A stretch of 43,487 bases of DNA, taken from contig JAUCBJ010000521.1 in the NCBI GenBank assembly GCA_032718475.1, forward strand, positions 1 to 43,487, read 5' to 3'. The position numbers and the translations under genes are program-made. The stretch comes from Nemertoderma westbladi. Lineage: Eukaryota > Xenacoelomorpha > Nemertodermatida > Nemertodermatidae. The first letter of the stretch is position 1. The number at the start of each line of letters is the position of its first letter. Positions 29,645-39,467 of this stretch are shown piece by piece. The notes under the pieces are model-generated. The model was not told where the DNA came from. It searched no databases and was given only the letters and a program-made list of their open reading frames with translations.

Positions 29645-30452
29645 TTCGGTAGTTGCAAGTCAAGTAAAGTGAGTGTCAAAGTATCAAACTTACCGTATTT
29701 ATATAAAAACGGTATTAATTACAGTCATATAAAATTAGCCTACTGGCCGATTTTATAGCAAATGGATAAAATTAGCCTAAACGGCCAATTTTACAGCAAA
29801 TAAATGTCACGGATTAAGTATATAATAAAATTAGCCTACCGGCCAATTTTACAACAAATAAATCAGATAACGATATACGTTATCAAAAGGTAGATTAAAT
29901 ACAATAATACGGACTAATTCAGCAATAAACAAAGAAATCGTACGGAATGCATAAATACTTGAGACAGTGGAACCCACAATAATTTTAACTAATACGGTAA
30001 TGCCTAACTTATTTATGCAACTTTTCGAACTCACCCCCTCCAATGATTCTCCAGAAAAACAGATTCCCAGATACAAACCGGACGTGAACCTTTCCGTTTC
30101 CAGCGTTGCGGACGAAGTGCGATTTTCCCAACCAAAATTGTTGAGTTATCTATCTCCCAAACTTGCTAAACACGGTCTTGCTCTCGTTACAGTCTAGAAA
30201 TGAGCTCTGAATACTGAAAAACAAAAGAGTTAGGTTTTACTTTTACGAAAATTTTGTACCGGTACAATATGGTATTTAAACCCTTTTAAACACCGGTATT
30301 CAATTCCAAAATTTTTACACGCGTTTCAAATCAAAATTTTGTTTCAAAATATCAGCACTTAGCTAATCAAATATAAATTTTTACCTCAAAATACAAAATT
30401 TTCAAATAATTTTGTTCTACTGAACCGTAGTTCAGAAGATTCATATTCCTAC
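29645..30452 (-). other. 5' leader of the element
   Basis: About 800 bases lie between the 5' LTR and the gag ATG. Just inside the LTR the minus strand reads GTAGGAATATGAATCTTC. There is no TGG-starting primer-binding site at the expected place. I see no ORF with support. Three hairpin-like repeats near gag are listed separately. Confidence 0.6.
29728..29861 (-). repeat. Three leader repeats with imperfect inverted arms
   Basis: Copies at 29728-29762, 29766-29802 and 29824-29861 share AAAATTAGCCTA, then GGCC, then ATTTTA and ACAAAT. AAAATTRGCC and GGCCRATTTT form imperfect stems with 4-base loops. The position just before gag is typical for packaging signals. Confidence 0.7.
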
Positions 30453-31918
30453 TATTCGAAGAGACAGTAACAAATACACGAATCCTGCAATATCATACTA
30501 TAGAGTCTGTGAATCAAAGCATAAATCCGACCTTCTCACCAAAACAGTAAACTCTAAGTAGGCAAACCTATTGCAGTATCGGTCTCTTATAACCGGTGAG
30601 GCAGAAAACAGTCTACGAACGGACAAACTTCGATAAAACAAAATCCCGCGCAGCGAATCCTAAAATCGGGCTGACTCACTGACGGACTAAAGGCGCTCGT
30701 ACACTTTGCCGCGGTGTGATTTATATGATGAAAAAGCGCTAGCTACAAATATAACCAGCGGGAAAATCAGCAGTGCGAACAAATTATTTCATATATTTTG
30801 AGGTGTAAATAATTCCTAAACGCGCGTGTGTTTTTAATTCATAGGTCAAAATTGATTTTTATCCTTCATATACTCTCATTTACTGGGTCCGGCGTTTATT
30901 TTACAAATATTCTAATATTTTGGTAACTTGTAGGTCCAATACTTACAAATGACAAGGCTCCTTCCCCCTTTGGTGTATTTCCAGGACTCAAATTCAGGCA
31001 TAGGGTTAATACTACGCCCAGAATTCGGCAATTTTATCTACCAGGTCCCTAATACTAAGAAGAAATGTGTTAGTTTACTACTGTAGGCGTACGGTTACAA
31101 ATAGCTATCCTGGCTCTTATCTGGAATTTTAGTCACCTAGGTAGGCTGGGTAACTTCCTATCAGGACGTTGGCGGGGACACGGTAGGTGTTAGTATCCCT
31201 AATAGCCTTAATTTATTTTCGCCTAGCAATAAACTGCCCTACCGCCTGAACGGTATAATCTCAATTCAGAGAAAACACAGCAATCCTCTCCTGGCCTACA
31301 AGTTCCAACGCAAGCAATAAACACCGTGTACTGCCGACAAGCCACCAACGCACCTATACCTGACAATGAGTTAGGCGTACAGTTTTGCTGCACCCTACCA
31401 ATGTACATGCCGGGTAATGGTGTGCCTGTGTCCTATCTGCGTACGGGTATCTCTGTCTAACTTTCCTTTTCTCCTTCCCCCGTAGGAATATGAAGGGGTT
31501 CTGCTGGTCTTCCAAGAATTGGGACAATACAGTTCTTAATTTAAATTTTTGGCGTACAGTGTGTCGCTACTCCTACCGTCGATCTTAGGTCTTACACTTA
31601 GGTAGCGAAGCATCGAACACTGTCTAACCTTCAGGCGATGGGCGAATAACTCGAATAGATATTGTGGGCGGTCTCCTGTTCACATTCCCCGATGTTCCCG
31701 TTCACTGCTGCGGCCCGATGTCTAGCCGGCCATCCTGTTCTTTAGGGGCGTTCACCGTGGTGAAGCATAATAAAACAGATAGGAAAGGGCAGATATAACA
31801 AGTATTTATAATATACATATTCTATATACATAAACGTAACAAGAAACTAATAGATAACTAATCATAGATAGAAGAAGAATAGTATTGGATTGATTGATAA
31901 CTAATGAACGAAATCGCA

Positions 31919-31927
31919 CCTTATATA
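31919..31927 (-). promoter_or_regulatory. TATA box of 5' LTR
   Basis: TATATAAGG on the minus strand is followed 25-35 bases later by TTCATTAGTTATCAATC, where transcription would be expected to start. It is the likely core promoter of the genomic RNA. Confidence 0.6.
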
Positions 31928-32146
31928 GCAAATTTGTGCTGCAATCAATCGAGAAAATTCTCGATTGTTCTATAAGTTCTAATGGGTTTTTAAAGATAAC
32001 TATTGGTCCAGCGAATATATAACTTGCACGACATTGGTTACAATCTAATAACTACAGTCCCATTGGTTAATCTAGGTACAGACAAATGCAATTTAATTTG
32101 TAGCGGTCAATTTAAATGAGTTGAAATTCTGTACAAAAAATAATTC

Positions 32147-32221
32147 GCACCTACAAGGATTCGAACTCAATACCTACTACATATATAATTTCCAACACTC
32201 TACCGACTGAGCTACTGAACC
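32147..32221 (-). repeat. tRNA-like segment in 5' LTR
   Basis: It corresponds to 14001-14075. The B box (32168-32157) is unchanged, while the A box has one change (GAGTG for GAGCG) at its end. It lies within 205 bases of the upstream end of the LTR and points in the direction of element transcription. Confidence 0.75.
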
Positions 32222-32350
32222 ACTTGAATAATCATCGTACAAATAGATATAGTAAATACAAATGAGGACTTAATGTAATCTTTTAGCAAAGTTAATTCGA
32301 ATAAAATAAAATTTTGAAAATCCACGGCATTTAGAGAATATAATTCTATA

Positions 32351-32690
32351 ATATATACTTCGTGAAGTTCTGTGATCTATACTTCGTAAAGTTCTGTGAT
32401 GTATATATACTTCGTGAAGTTCTTTGATATGTACTTCGTGAAGCTTTGTGATGTATATCGTGACGTTCTGTGATGTATACTTCGTGAAGTTATGTGATGT
32501 ATAGTTCGTGAAGTTTGGAAATGTATACTTAGTGAAGTTCGGTTATGTTATAGTTCGTGAAGTTCGGTGATGTAAACTTACAGTAGTGAAGTTCGGTGAT
32601 GTATAGTTCGTGAAGTTCCGTGATGTAGGCCTATTATATATAGTTCGTGAAGTTTGGTGATGTATAGTTAGTGAAGTTCGGTTTTAGACA
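32351..32690. repeat. TTCGTGAAG satellite, right block, decaying
   Basis: The satellite resumes directly after the LTR. The first ~100 bases are good copies and include the same variant string (GTGATCTATACTTCGTAAAG) found just left of the element near 12270. Later units diverge to GTTCGGTGATG and AGTTCGTGAAG forms and fade out near 32690. The first five bases are the right copy of the ATATA duplication. Confidence 0.9.
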
Positions 32691-32839
32691 CCAAGTGAGT
32701 TCAAACTATGTTACTTTCTGTCATGCAAATACTGAGTTACCATAGTACGAGGTTGTGAACATGCCGATGCTCGCGACTATTGCATTGACAGTATAGTATT
32801 AAGCGAAGGGATTATAAGGTAGATATAAAAGGGGAAGTA

Positions 32840-32990
32840 AAGTAAAGGTCGAGCAGGTAGAGCTATCACACGGTTTGTGAGAGGTCCCTGGTTCGAATCC
32901 CGGTCCCAACGTGAATTTTTCAACAGGTCCATATCTTTCAATATGGTTCTATTTGAACTTTGCCAGCGGGTGTCGGCCTTCAACATCTTT
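32840..32990 (+). mobile_element. tRNA-derived SINE fragment
   Basis: GAGCAGGTAGAGCTATCAC is A-box-like and GGTTCGAATCCCGGTCCC contains a perfect B box, about 40 bases apart on the plus strand. The T stem has one mismatch and no acceptor stem forms, so this is not a tRNA gene. A non-tRNA body of about 90 bases follows. The reverse-strand reading (RDSNQGPLTNR) is the familiar artefact of such SINE heads. Confidence 0.7.
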
Positions 32991-33799
32991 AATAATTAAT
33001 TTCCCCGATTTAACATCTTTACCTTACTTTCTTTCTAATAAACTTTATATTTACACTAAAAAACAGCTAGTGTTTGTACAGTAGTTCACGACAGGTTACA
33101 CTGAAGGTGGTACAGTATGTGAGCCTGGGCCCTCTCAATGTCTTATTTATGATTACATCCACTGCCTACTGTAGAGATTATCTTATTTAGCGTGTACTGT
33201 ACACGCAATTAAATATACTGGTTAACTACAGTTGTATTACACAATATGTTGTACTGTAATGAATGTGTTGGATATATTGTATATGCCCTATATGAAAGAT
33301 GGTATGAAGGCACCATGGTATGATGTATGGTATGAAGGCATCTCATTGTAATATATATTATTGATCTTTGTATAAGTACAATGTTGTCTATGCTTTCAAA
33401 CGATCATTCCTTACAAAATAAATATCCACTCTCGGCATGTGGTCCTCAGTGACCTTGTGCCACCAATACACTCTGACAGTCTGGCATCAAGAAAATGGAT
33501 GCACAATGTAATAGATTCTGTTATATTCACAGCAGATGGGTTATACCCAACCACACGTAACCAAACTGTAACCAAACACGCACTAAAATAAGAATCTGTG
33601 GACCTCACTTCTGGATCAGGACTAGAAGCAGAACGAGCAATACAAAGCAGAAAGTAGACTCCACCCTAGAGACCATTACATACTTAGGTCCGCGCCTGTC
33701 AACCGGAATTCGCAACGAAACATACACCAAAGATACTGACGACCCCTTGAAACATTACTACTATGACCTGGATAGCATAATGCAGCGGCCAAAAAGAGA
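32991..33799. other. Non-coding stretch
   Basis: I see no gene. A near-duplicate TGGTATGAAGGCA word occurs near 33299 and 33330. The region around 33640-33799 may already be the decayed 5' end of the plus-strand LINE that follows. Confidence 0.4.
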
Positions 33800-33839
33800 A
33801 GCATTACAACAGGAGAAGCATTAATGTCTCTAAGATTCT

Positions 33840-34831
33840 TGCCATACGAGATGATCTGTTCATGAAGGTCAAACTTCTCATGTCCGCTGTTGACTCAACA
33901 GCTATGCACCTGAGATCCCGTACAGCCACCAACGAACTGGCTGTGGACATCTTTGAACTATATACATGTAACTTTGACAAAGTGTACACAACATCTTGCC
34001 AGAAACTAAGAAGTAAATGAAGAAGTAAATGACAGCCCATCGAACTCATCAACAGACTCCCTGAGAAATGAACTACTCAGCATTATTACAGCCATGCAAT
34101 CCAGACTCAGTAAATATGAATCTAATCATGAACAAATGCTACAAAGATCAACGAATCTCGAAGATGAATTACAGCACGAGAGGCACTGCCGTTCAATCCT
34201 GGAACAGAAGGTATCTGATCTAATGAATGAAAATAATCTCTTACCAGTTAATCTTGTCACAGCTGACGTTGACAACGAGGCTGAATAAGATGACCTTATA
34301 ACACTTGATTCATACCATGACAACTCTCCAGCAGTAGCGCATCAACAGCGCAGTCAAAGTACCAAGTCTGAGTGGATCCAAAATACATCTAAACCAAGTA
34401 GACCTAACAACAGCAGCAGGAACACCATCAACACCAACATGACAAACACAAATAGTAAACATCAATCCACAACTTCCACGTACAATAGATTTGAGCATCT
34501 TAGCAACAAAGGTGAAAAGATACACAACAGAACTCCATGGAGACAAACAGGTAATAAGAAAACCCATAGAGACATAGTCAATTCACCACTGAAGCAGAGC
34601 GGTGATAAACGCCACGTGTACACCCATGACAAAACACAAAGAAGGATGAATGCAACCCGGCAAAAAATCTCCAACATAGGTCTATCCAGCACCAACCTGC
34701 ACCAACAGCACCAAGGTACTCACAATCAGCCAGGGAAAAATTTGAAGGCCATTCAATCCATAATAAAGGGTCACCAAAACTTATACACCACTACCTCAAT
34801 GAGGCCAAACACAAAACAGATAATAAGGTAA
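33840..34831 (+). pseudogene. ORF1-like region of the old LINE
   Basis: Open pieces encode a helical segment ending in QKLRSK, then after a small duplication of AAGAAGTAAATG that introduces stops, a coiled-coil segment at 34021-34288 with heptad-like LSKYESNHEQML and LEDELQHERHC strings. From 34439 to 34831 a polar, Asn/Gln/Thr/His-rich frame follows. Placement before an endonuclease and the coiled coil suggest ORF1, the RNA-chaperone protein of LINEs. No zinc knuckle or RRM is evident. The frames are disrupted, so this is a remnant. Confidence 0.5.
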
Positions 34832-35152
34832 ACCTCCAATCAGCGAAACAAAGAAGGACAAACTTTATCAATGATGTTCATAAGAAGCATATTATAAGAG
34901 GACATCACTGAATACCTCTATAATCATAATGTAGAGGCATATCGAATAACAACTAGAATTACAAACAACTGCAAAAACTTTAAGGTAGAAGTCGACTTGG
35001 ATAAAAGGGACACAAGGATGGTAAATTCTGGCCCCAGGGAATTACATGCACTGACTGGTTCAACCGCTCTAGAACATATGACTGGGGCCACAGCAAATTG
35101 AGCACTGACCACCCAAATCGCCAAGCACATTATTTTTAACCCAAGCTCTACC

Positions 35153-36185
35153 ATGGATAAGGACACTGTCCAGCAACTAAATCTTACAAGCTTTAACGTA
35201 CGCGGCCTTCTTAGCAACTGGAGTTATATTAGTAAGTTAGGATTAGACAGTGACGTGCTTGCAATCCAGGAACATTGGCTGGACAGAACTGAATCAAACG
35301 AACTAATACCATCACTATTCGGAGATAATTTTACCTGCCATTACTTACCAGGCACTAGAAAACCAAACTGTCCCCGTGGTCAAGGGGGTGTGGCCCTAGC
35401 TTTCAAACATGATAGATTCAGCAGTTGTACGAAAGTGTGATCCGGTACAGATATTGTTGGAATACATGCCAGGCTCAAAGGAAACCTACAAGAGGAGTTA
35501 CTACTTATCAGTGCATATGGACCTGATACTGGGAAAAACATGGCAGATTACTCTGATTTTCTGAGATGCTTAACAGCCATTATCATGAAATACCCGAGGT
35601 GTAAGCCAGTTATACTCACTGATACAAATGCTGACCTGGGCGCACTTCAAGGCCCAAGATATGGACGCCTAAAACCAACCCGCAGAGGAAAGATACTTAA
35701 TTCCTTCATTGCAAATAATAACCTAACTGCAGTGGATACATGTAATAAGTTCACCGGCCCCTGTAACACTTTCTACGGTGTCTCTAATAGTTACATTGAC
35801 CATGTGCTAGCTCCTAAGTCAGTAGAACAGTCTATTGTTCAAGGATGTATACCCGATAGACGATAGAAACACCAGCTGCAGGTACTCATGAGGGCCTAGT
35901 AAGCTACTACTATTGATGTTCCAATCAATCTTACAATCTCATTGGTAACTTCTACTGCCACACGATGTGACACTTACTCCTGTGGTGGTATAAATCTTTC
36001 AGTCAACAACGATATGACTGGTCGAAAACATCTCACAATAACTTAATCAAATACAAATAAGAAATACTTTCAGAGATAACAAAGATGTTGGACAGCATGT
36101 CTAATGACCAAACATGGAAGAGTACTGACATAGATCTCATCACCAACAAGCTACAACATATCATTACATCAGCTGCAAATAAATA
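35153..36185 (+). pseudogene. APE endonuclease of the old LINE
   Basis: The frame from 35153 shows LTSFNVRGL (first Asn) and LAIQEHWL (catalytic Glu), then GGVALAF, followed by a TGA at 35440. The same frame goes on with GIHARLKGN and LLISAYGPD. Later motifs are ILTDTNADLG (the D-x-N pair) and SYIDHVLAP (Asp-His), ending at 35866. The fold is therefore nearly complete except for one nonsense codon. A linker piece with ITSAANKYI reaches the insertion point of the nested element at about 36185. The domain would nick target DNA to prime reverse transcription. Confidence 0.8.
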
Positions 36186-36337
36186 CATTAATAATAATAA
36201 TAATAATAATATATATTTATTTATATAGCGCCTTTCTAGGCATATTTCAAGGCGCTTTTGAATAAAAATTAACAATACGGTAAAAAACAGTAAAAACATG
36301 TTGACATAAAAACATATATACAATGAGTTAAAATGAG

Positions 36338-36520
36338 TTAAAAAGGCGCATCATGGTACTCGCGTTGAAATAAAACAGTTTTCAGTTTCGATTTAAAAGT
36401 TGTCAATGTAGTGGCTGATCGCACGTCATAAGGTAGTGAGTTCCAAACACGTGGCCCGGCAATGGAGAATGCGCGCCTGCCATAGTTCTCTAGCGAGTAC
36501 CGAGGGGTTACCAAAAGATT
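36338..36520 (-). pseudogene. Displaced C-terminus of L2-like ORF2
   Basis: After the large ORF2 frame stops at 36519, the shifted frame continues with the family's usual end: NLLVTPRYSLENYG, RRAFSIAGPRVWNSLP and FKSKLKT, ending at a TAA (36340-36338). An extra base at the GGG-T-AAT position explains the shift. Confidence 0.8.
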
Positions 36521-39467
36521 ACCCGCTTGAGCGTAATTCTCTACCGGGTGTGTATGGCGTCAATAAGTCGCTGAGATAGTGCGGTGCCAAGCCATTCAGA
36601 CACTTATAGCACAACATTGCCAGTTTGAATTCCACCCGTCTAATAATAGGGAGCCAATGAAGTCGTTTTAGAACGGGAGTTATGAGTTCTCGCTTCTTGA
36701 CACTTTCTAATAGTCGCGCGGCAGAGTTTTGTACATATTGCAGCGTTTTCATATATTTGGCAGGCAATCCATAATAAAGAGAATTATTATTATCCAATTT
36801 ACTTGTAATGAAAGCATGTATTAAGATTTCTAAGTCGGGTTTGCAGAGATATCGCTTGATTTTAGATAGGTTCCGAAGATGGTAGAACGAGTCTCGTACA
36901 ACATTGGAGATTTGTTTTTTAAAGGTAAGGTGCGAGTCCATGATGAAACCTATATTTCGTGCGTGATCGCTGTTAGATATAAAATCATTTCCAATATTAA
37001 CTTTGATGGGGGAAACTTGGTCACCAAATCGAGACTGCAGTAAAAGTACCTCGGTTTTATCTGTATTCATTTTTAAAAAATGGTCCTTCATCCAAATTCT
37101 TACATCTCTGAGGCAATTTTCTGTAATGTTTACAGCATCCACATAATTTATAGGTTTGAATGATATGTACAACTGCGTGTCGTCAGCATACAAATGGAGA
37201 GAAAGACCGTATTTTCTGATTACCTGTGATAGTGAACGAGTATATATCGAAAAAAGTAGTGGACCAAGCACTGATCCTTGGGGTAATCCAAACTTAATAT
37301 CTTGGTGCTTTGAATAAGACTCCCCAATCCTGACTCCTTGTGTTCGTCCATGGAGATAAGATGTGAACCAGTCCAATGCCGTCCCACGAACCCCAATACA
37401 ATTATCCATGATATATATTAGTTTATTGTGATCGACAGTGTCAAATGCGGCACTTAAATCTAATAATATCAGAAGCACTGTTGAGCCACCATCGATTTCA
37501 CGCAATATATCGTTGTTGACCTTCAATAAAGCAGTTTCAGTGCCATGGAACTGCCGGTAGGCACTCTGCATTGGCTCATATAAACCATGTAGATTCATAT
37601 GTGTAATTAGCTGCTGTGCTACCGCCCTCTCAACTAGCTTCGATATAAATAATAAGTTAGATAATGGTCGAAAATTCTTAAATATTTCGGGATCCATGCT
37701 GACTTTCTTTAAAACCGGTGTGAGTATAGCCTCCTTTAGTAAATAGGGTACAGTCGCAGTTGTTATAGATAGATTTATTATCAATGTTATGATTGGCAGA
37801 AGCAGATCTATTGATAATTTGAGAACTCGTGTCGGCAATGGGTCATGGGGGCTAGATTTCGATTTCGACTCTTTTATAAGAGTAGCAGTTTCATCCATTG
37901 ACACCTTACGAAAGTCTGTGAGTATTTCAGGCGGAGTTGCATCATTGCACATAGATGGGTCGCCAGCATCAATGCCAGGGTCGCCCATAGTAACCGTCGA
38001 CTCAGGAGGGTCGCCCACAGTAACCGACGACTCGGGAGGGTCGCCCGTAGCAACCGTCAACTCGCCCGGGTCGCCCGTAGCAACCGTCGACTTGGGAGGG
38101 TCGCCCATAGCAACCATCGACTCGGGAGGGTCGCCCGTAGCAACCATCGACTCGGGAGGGTCGCCCGCAGCAACCGTCGACTCGGGAGGGTCGCCCGTAG
38201 CAACCATCGGCTCGGGAGGGTCGCCCATAGCAACCATCGACTCGGGAGGGTCGCCCGTAGCAACCATCGACTCGGGAGGGTCGCCCGTAGCAACCATCGA
38301 CTCGGGAGGGTCGCCCGTAGCAACCATCGACTCGGGAGGGTCGCCCGTAGCAACCGTCGACTCGGGAGGGTCGCCCGTAGCAACCATCGACTCGGGAGGG
38401 TCGCCCGTAGCAACCATCGACTCGGGAGGGTCGCCCGTAGCAACCGTCGACTCGGGAGGGTCGCCCATAGCAACCATCGACTCGGGAGGGTCGCCCGTAG
38501 CAACCATCGACTCGGGAGGGTCGCCCGTAGCAACCGTCGACTCGGGAGGGTCGCCCGTAGCAACAGTCGACTCGGGAGGGTCGCCCAATATATCATCGCG
38601 GATATTTGATATTTTATTTTCAAAGAAATTTATGAATGCATTTGCCAACAATTTATCATCATCATGTGATGGGAGAACGTTTTTATTATTGCGGTGTAGA
38701 ATTTTATTAATAACTGTGAAAAGCGTCTTTTGATCACCAGAATTCGTTTTTATGATGTTGCTATAGTACTCTTCCTTGGCAGCGACAATAATTTCAGAGA
38801 CCACATTACATTGTTGACGATATGCAATACAATCTATTGCAAGTTTTGACTTCCGATATCTGCGTTCTAGTTGGCGTCGTTTTCTTTTTTCAATTGTAAT
38901 GTCATTAGTATACCATTTAGCATTAGGGTGTTTAATGATAGTCTTTTCCACTACTGGGGCATGATTGTTAAATATATTACTCAGAGTATCATTGTATAAA
39001 TCGGTGAGCTCGGTAATGTTCATCTCCGAGTGTGATTCCTCTGCACAAAGAGGTGACCGCGCCACGTCACCCAAGAACATATCCAAATCAAATTTTTTCA
39101 TGTTCCTGAAAGAAATCTTTCCGATTTGTACTTCAGGTTTGTTAATGTTAATGTTGAAATATATCGCAAAGTGGTCAGATAGACCGATATTTCGCACACT
39201 TACATTCTTAATAATGTGGTCGTCATCTGTCGTAGTTAGAACCAGATCTAAAGTATGACCTTTTATGTGTGTTGGTTCATGGACCCATTGTTGGAGCCCA
39301 AAACAGTTTATTACATCCAAGAATTCGCCAGCTTCTTTATCATTCAATACATCAACATGGAAATTAAAATCTCCCAAGATGACTAAACGTCCAGGTAGAA
39401 TAATTATACATTGTAGAAGTTCTGCAAATTCTTCAAAAAACAATGAAGCTGTGAACCCGTTGGGCAC
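36519..39467 (-). CDS. L2/CR1-like ORF2: endonuclease C-half, decapeptide repeat linker, reverse transcriptase
   Basis: The 982-codon frame begins inside the endonuclease (VILGDFNFHVD, GHTLDLVLT, SDHFAIYF, all catalytic in the APE fold). A helical linker follows, then about 20 copies of a ten-residue repeat (GDPPESTVAT type) at 38587-37981. RT then follows with LDLSAAFDTVDH, GLPQGSVLGPLLFS and LYADDTQLY, and a C-terminal region with QNSAARLL and LHWLP, all typical of the L2/CR1 group. The apparent start at 39467 is a GTG and not a true start. Coding continues from the frame upstream after a single frameshift near 39470. A second frameshift near 36520 removes the last 60 residues. The RT itself looks intact. 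Confidence 0.85.
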   Translation of the reverse strand: MPNGFTASLFFEEFAELLQCIIILPGRLVILGDFNFHVDVLNDKEAGEFLDVINCFGLQQWVHEPTHIKGHTLDLVLTTTDDDHIIKNVSVRNIGLSDHFAIYFNININKPEVQIGKISFRNMKKFDLDMFLGDVARSPLCAEESHSEMNITELTDLYNDTLSNIFNNHAPVVEKTIIKHPNAKWYTNDITIEKRKRRQLERRYRKSKLAIDCIAYRQQCNVVSEIIVAAKEEYYSNIIKTNSGDQKTLFTVINKILHRNNKNVLPSHDDDKLLANAFINFFENKISNIRDDILGDPPESTVATGDPPESTVATGDPPESMVATGDPPESMVAMGDPPESTVATGDPPESMVATGDPPESMVATGDPPESTVATGDPPESMVATGDPPESMVATGDPPESMVATGDPPESMVAMGDPPEPMVATGDPPESTVAAGDPPESMVATGDPPESMVAMGDPPKSTVATGDPGELTVATGDPPESSVTVGDPPESTVTMGDPGIDAGDPSMCNDATPPEILTDFRKVSMDETATLIKESKSKSSPHDPLPTRVLKLSIDLLLPIITLIINLSITTATVPYLLKEAILTPVLKKVSMDPEIFKNFRPLSNLLFISKLVERAVAQQLITHMNLHGLYEPMQSAYRQFHGTETALLKVNNDILREIDGGSTVLLILLDLSAAFDTVDHNKLIYIMDNCIGVRGTALDWFTSYLHGRTQGVRIGESYSKHQDIKFGLPQGSVLGPLLFSIYTRSLSQVIRKYGLSLHLYADDTQLYISFKPINYVDAVNITENCLRDVRIWMKDHFLKMNTDKTEVLLLQSRFGDQVSPIKVNIGNDFISNSDHARNIGFIMDSHLTFKKQISNVVRDSFYHLRNLSKIKRYLCKPDLEILIHAFITSKLDNNNSLYYGLPAKYMKTLQYVQNSAARLLESVKKRELITPVLKRLHWLPIIRRVEFKLAMLCYKCLNGLAPHYLSDLLTPYTPGRELRSSG
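37981..38587 (-). repeat. 30-bp coding minisatellite in L2-like ORF2 linker
   Basis: About 20 copies of a 30-bp unit (GTCGCCCGTAGCAACCATCG on the plus strand plus 10 bases) have no length change, so the frame is kept. Variation is limited to a few positions (ATCGAC or GTCGAC, CGTAG or CATAG). Confidence 0.97.

Larger units (their letters stand above)
12304..32350 (-). mobile_element. ~20-kb BEL/Pao LTR retrotransposon with two extra ORFs
   Basis: Two ~1.9-kb direct repeats at 12304-14204 and 30453-32350 enclose gag, protease, reverse transcriptase, RNase H and integrase coding sequence on the minus strand. The order of domains and the split Peptidase_A17-like RT/RNase H region identify BEL/Pao. 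The LTRs differ at only a handful of positions plus one short block (13657-13680 against about 31805-31826), and the 7-kb gag-pol frame is intact, so insertion is recent. BEL/Pao elements are usually well under 12 kb. Extra length here comes from long LTRs, non-coding gaps, and two ORFs (15122-18846) between integrase and the 3' LTR. The element lies in the satellite that flanks it on both sides. Confidence 0.9.
30453..32350 (-). repeat. 5' LTR of the BEL/Pao element
   Basis: It repeats 12304-14204 with only about five substitutions and one rearranged block. It drives transcription leftward. If the TATA box is used, U3 spans about 32350-31895 and R/U5 the rest. It contains the same tRNA-like segment, inverted repeat (31946-31967) and 61-codon ORF (31223-31408) as the 3' LTR. 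Confidence 0.9.

Noticed and set aside
31223-31408. 61-codon ORF identical in both LTRs (also 13074-13259)
   Set aside because: Its identity is explained by LTR duplication. It has no motif beyond scattered cysteines and no evidence of selection.
32860-32912. Functional tRNA gene
   Set aside because: The A-box-like segment and B box are present, but no acceptor stem forms and the T stem has a mismatch, so a SINE head is more likely.
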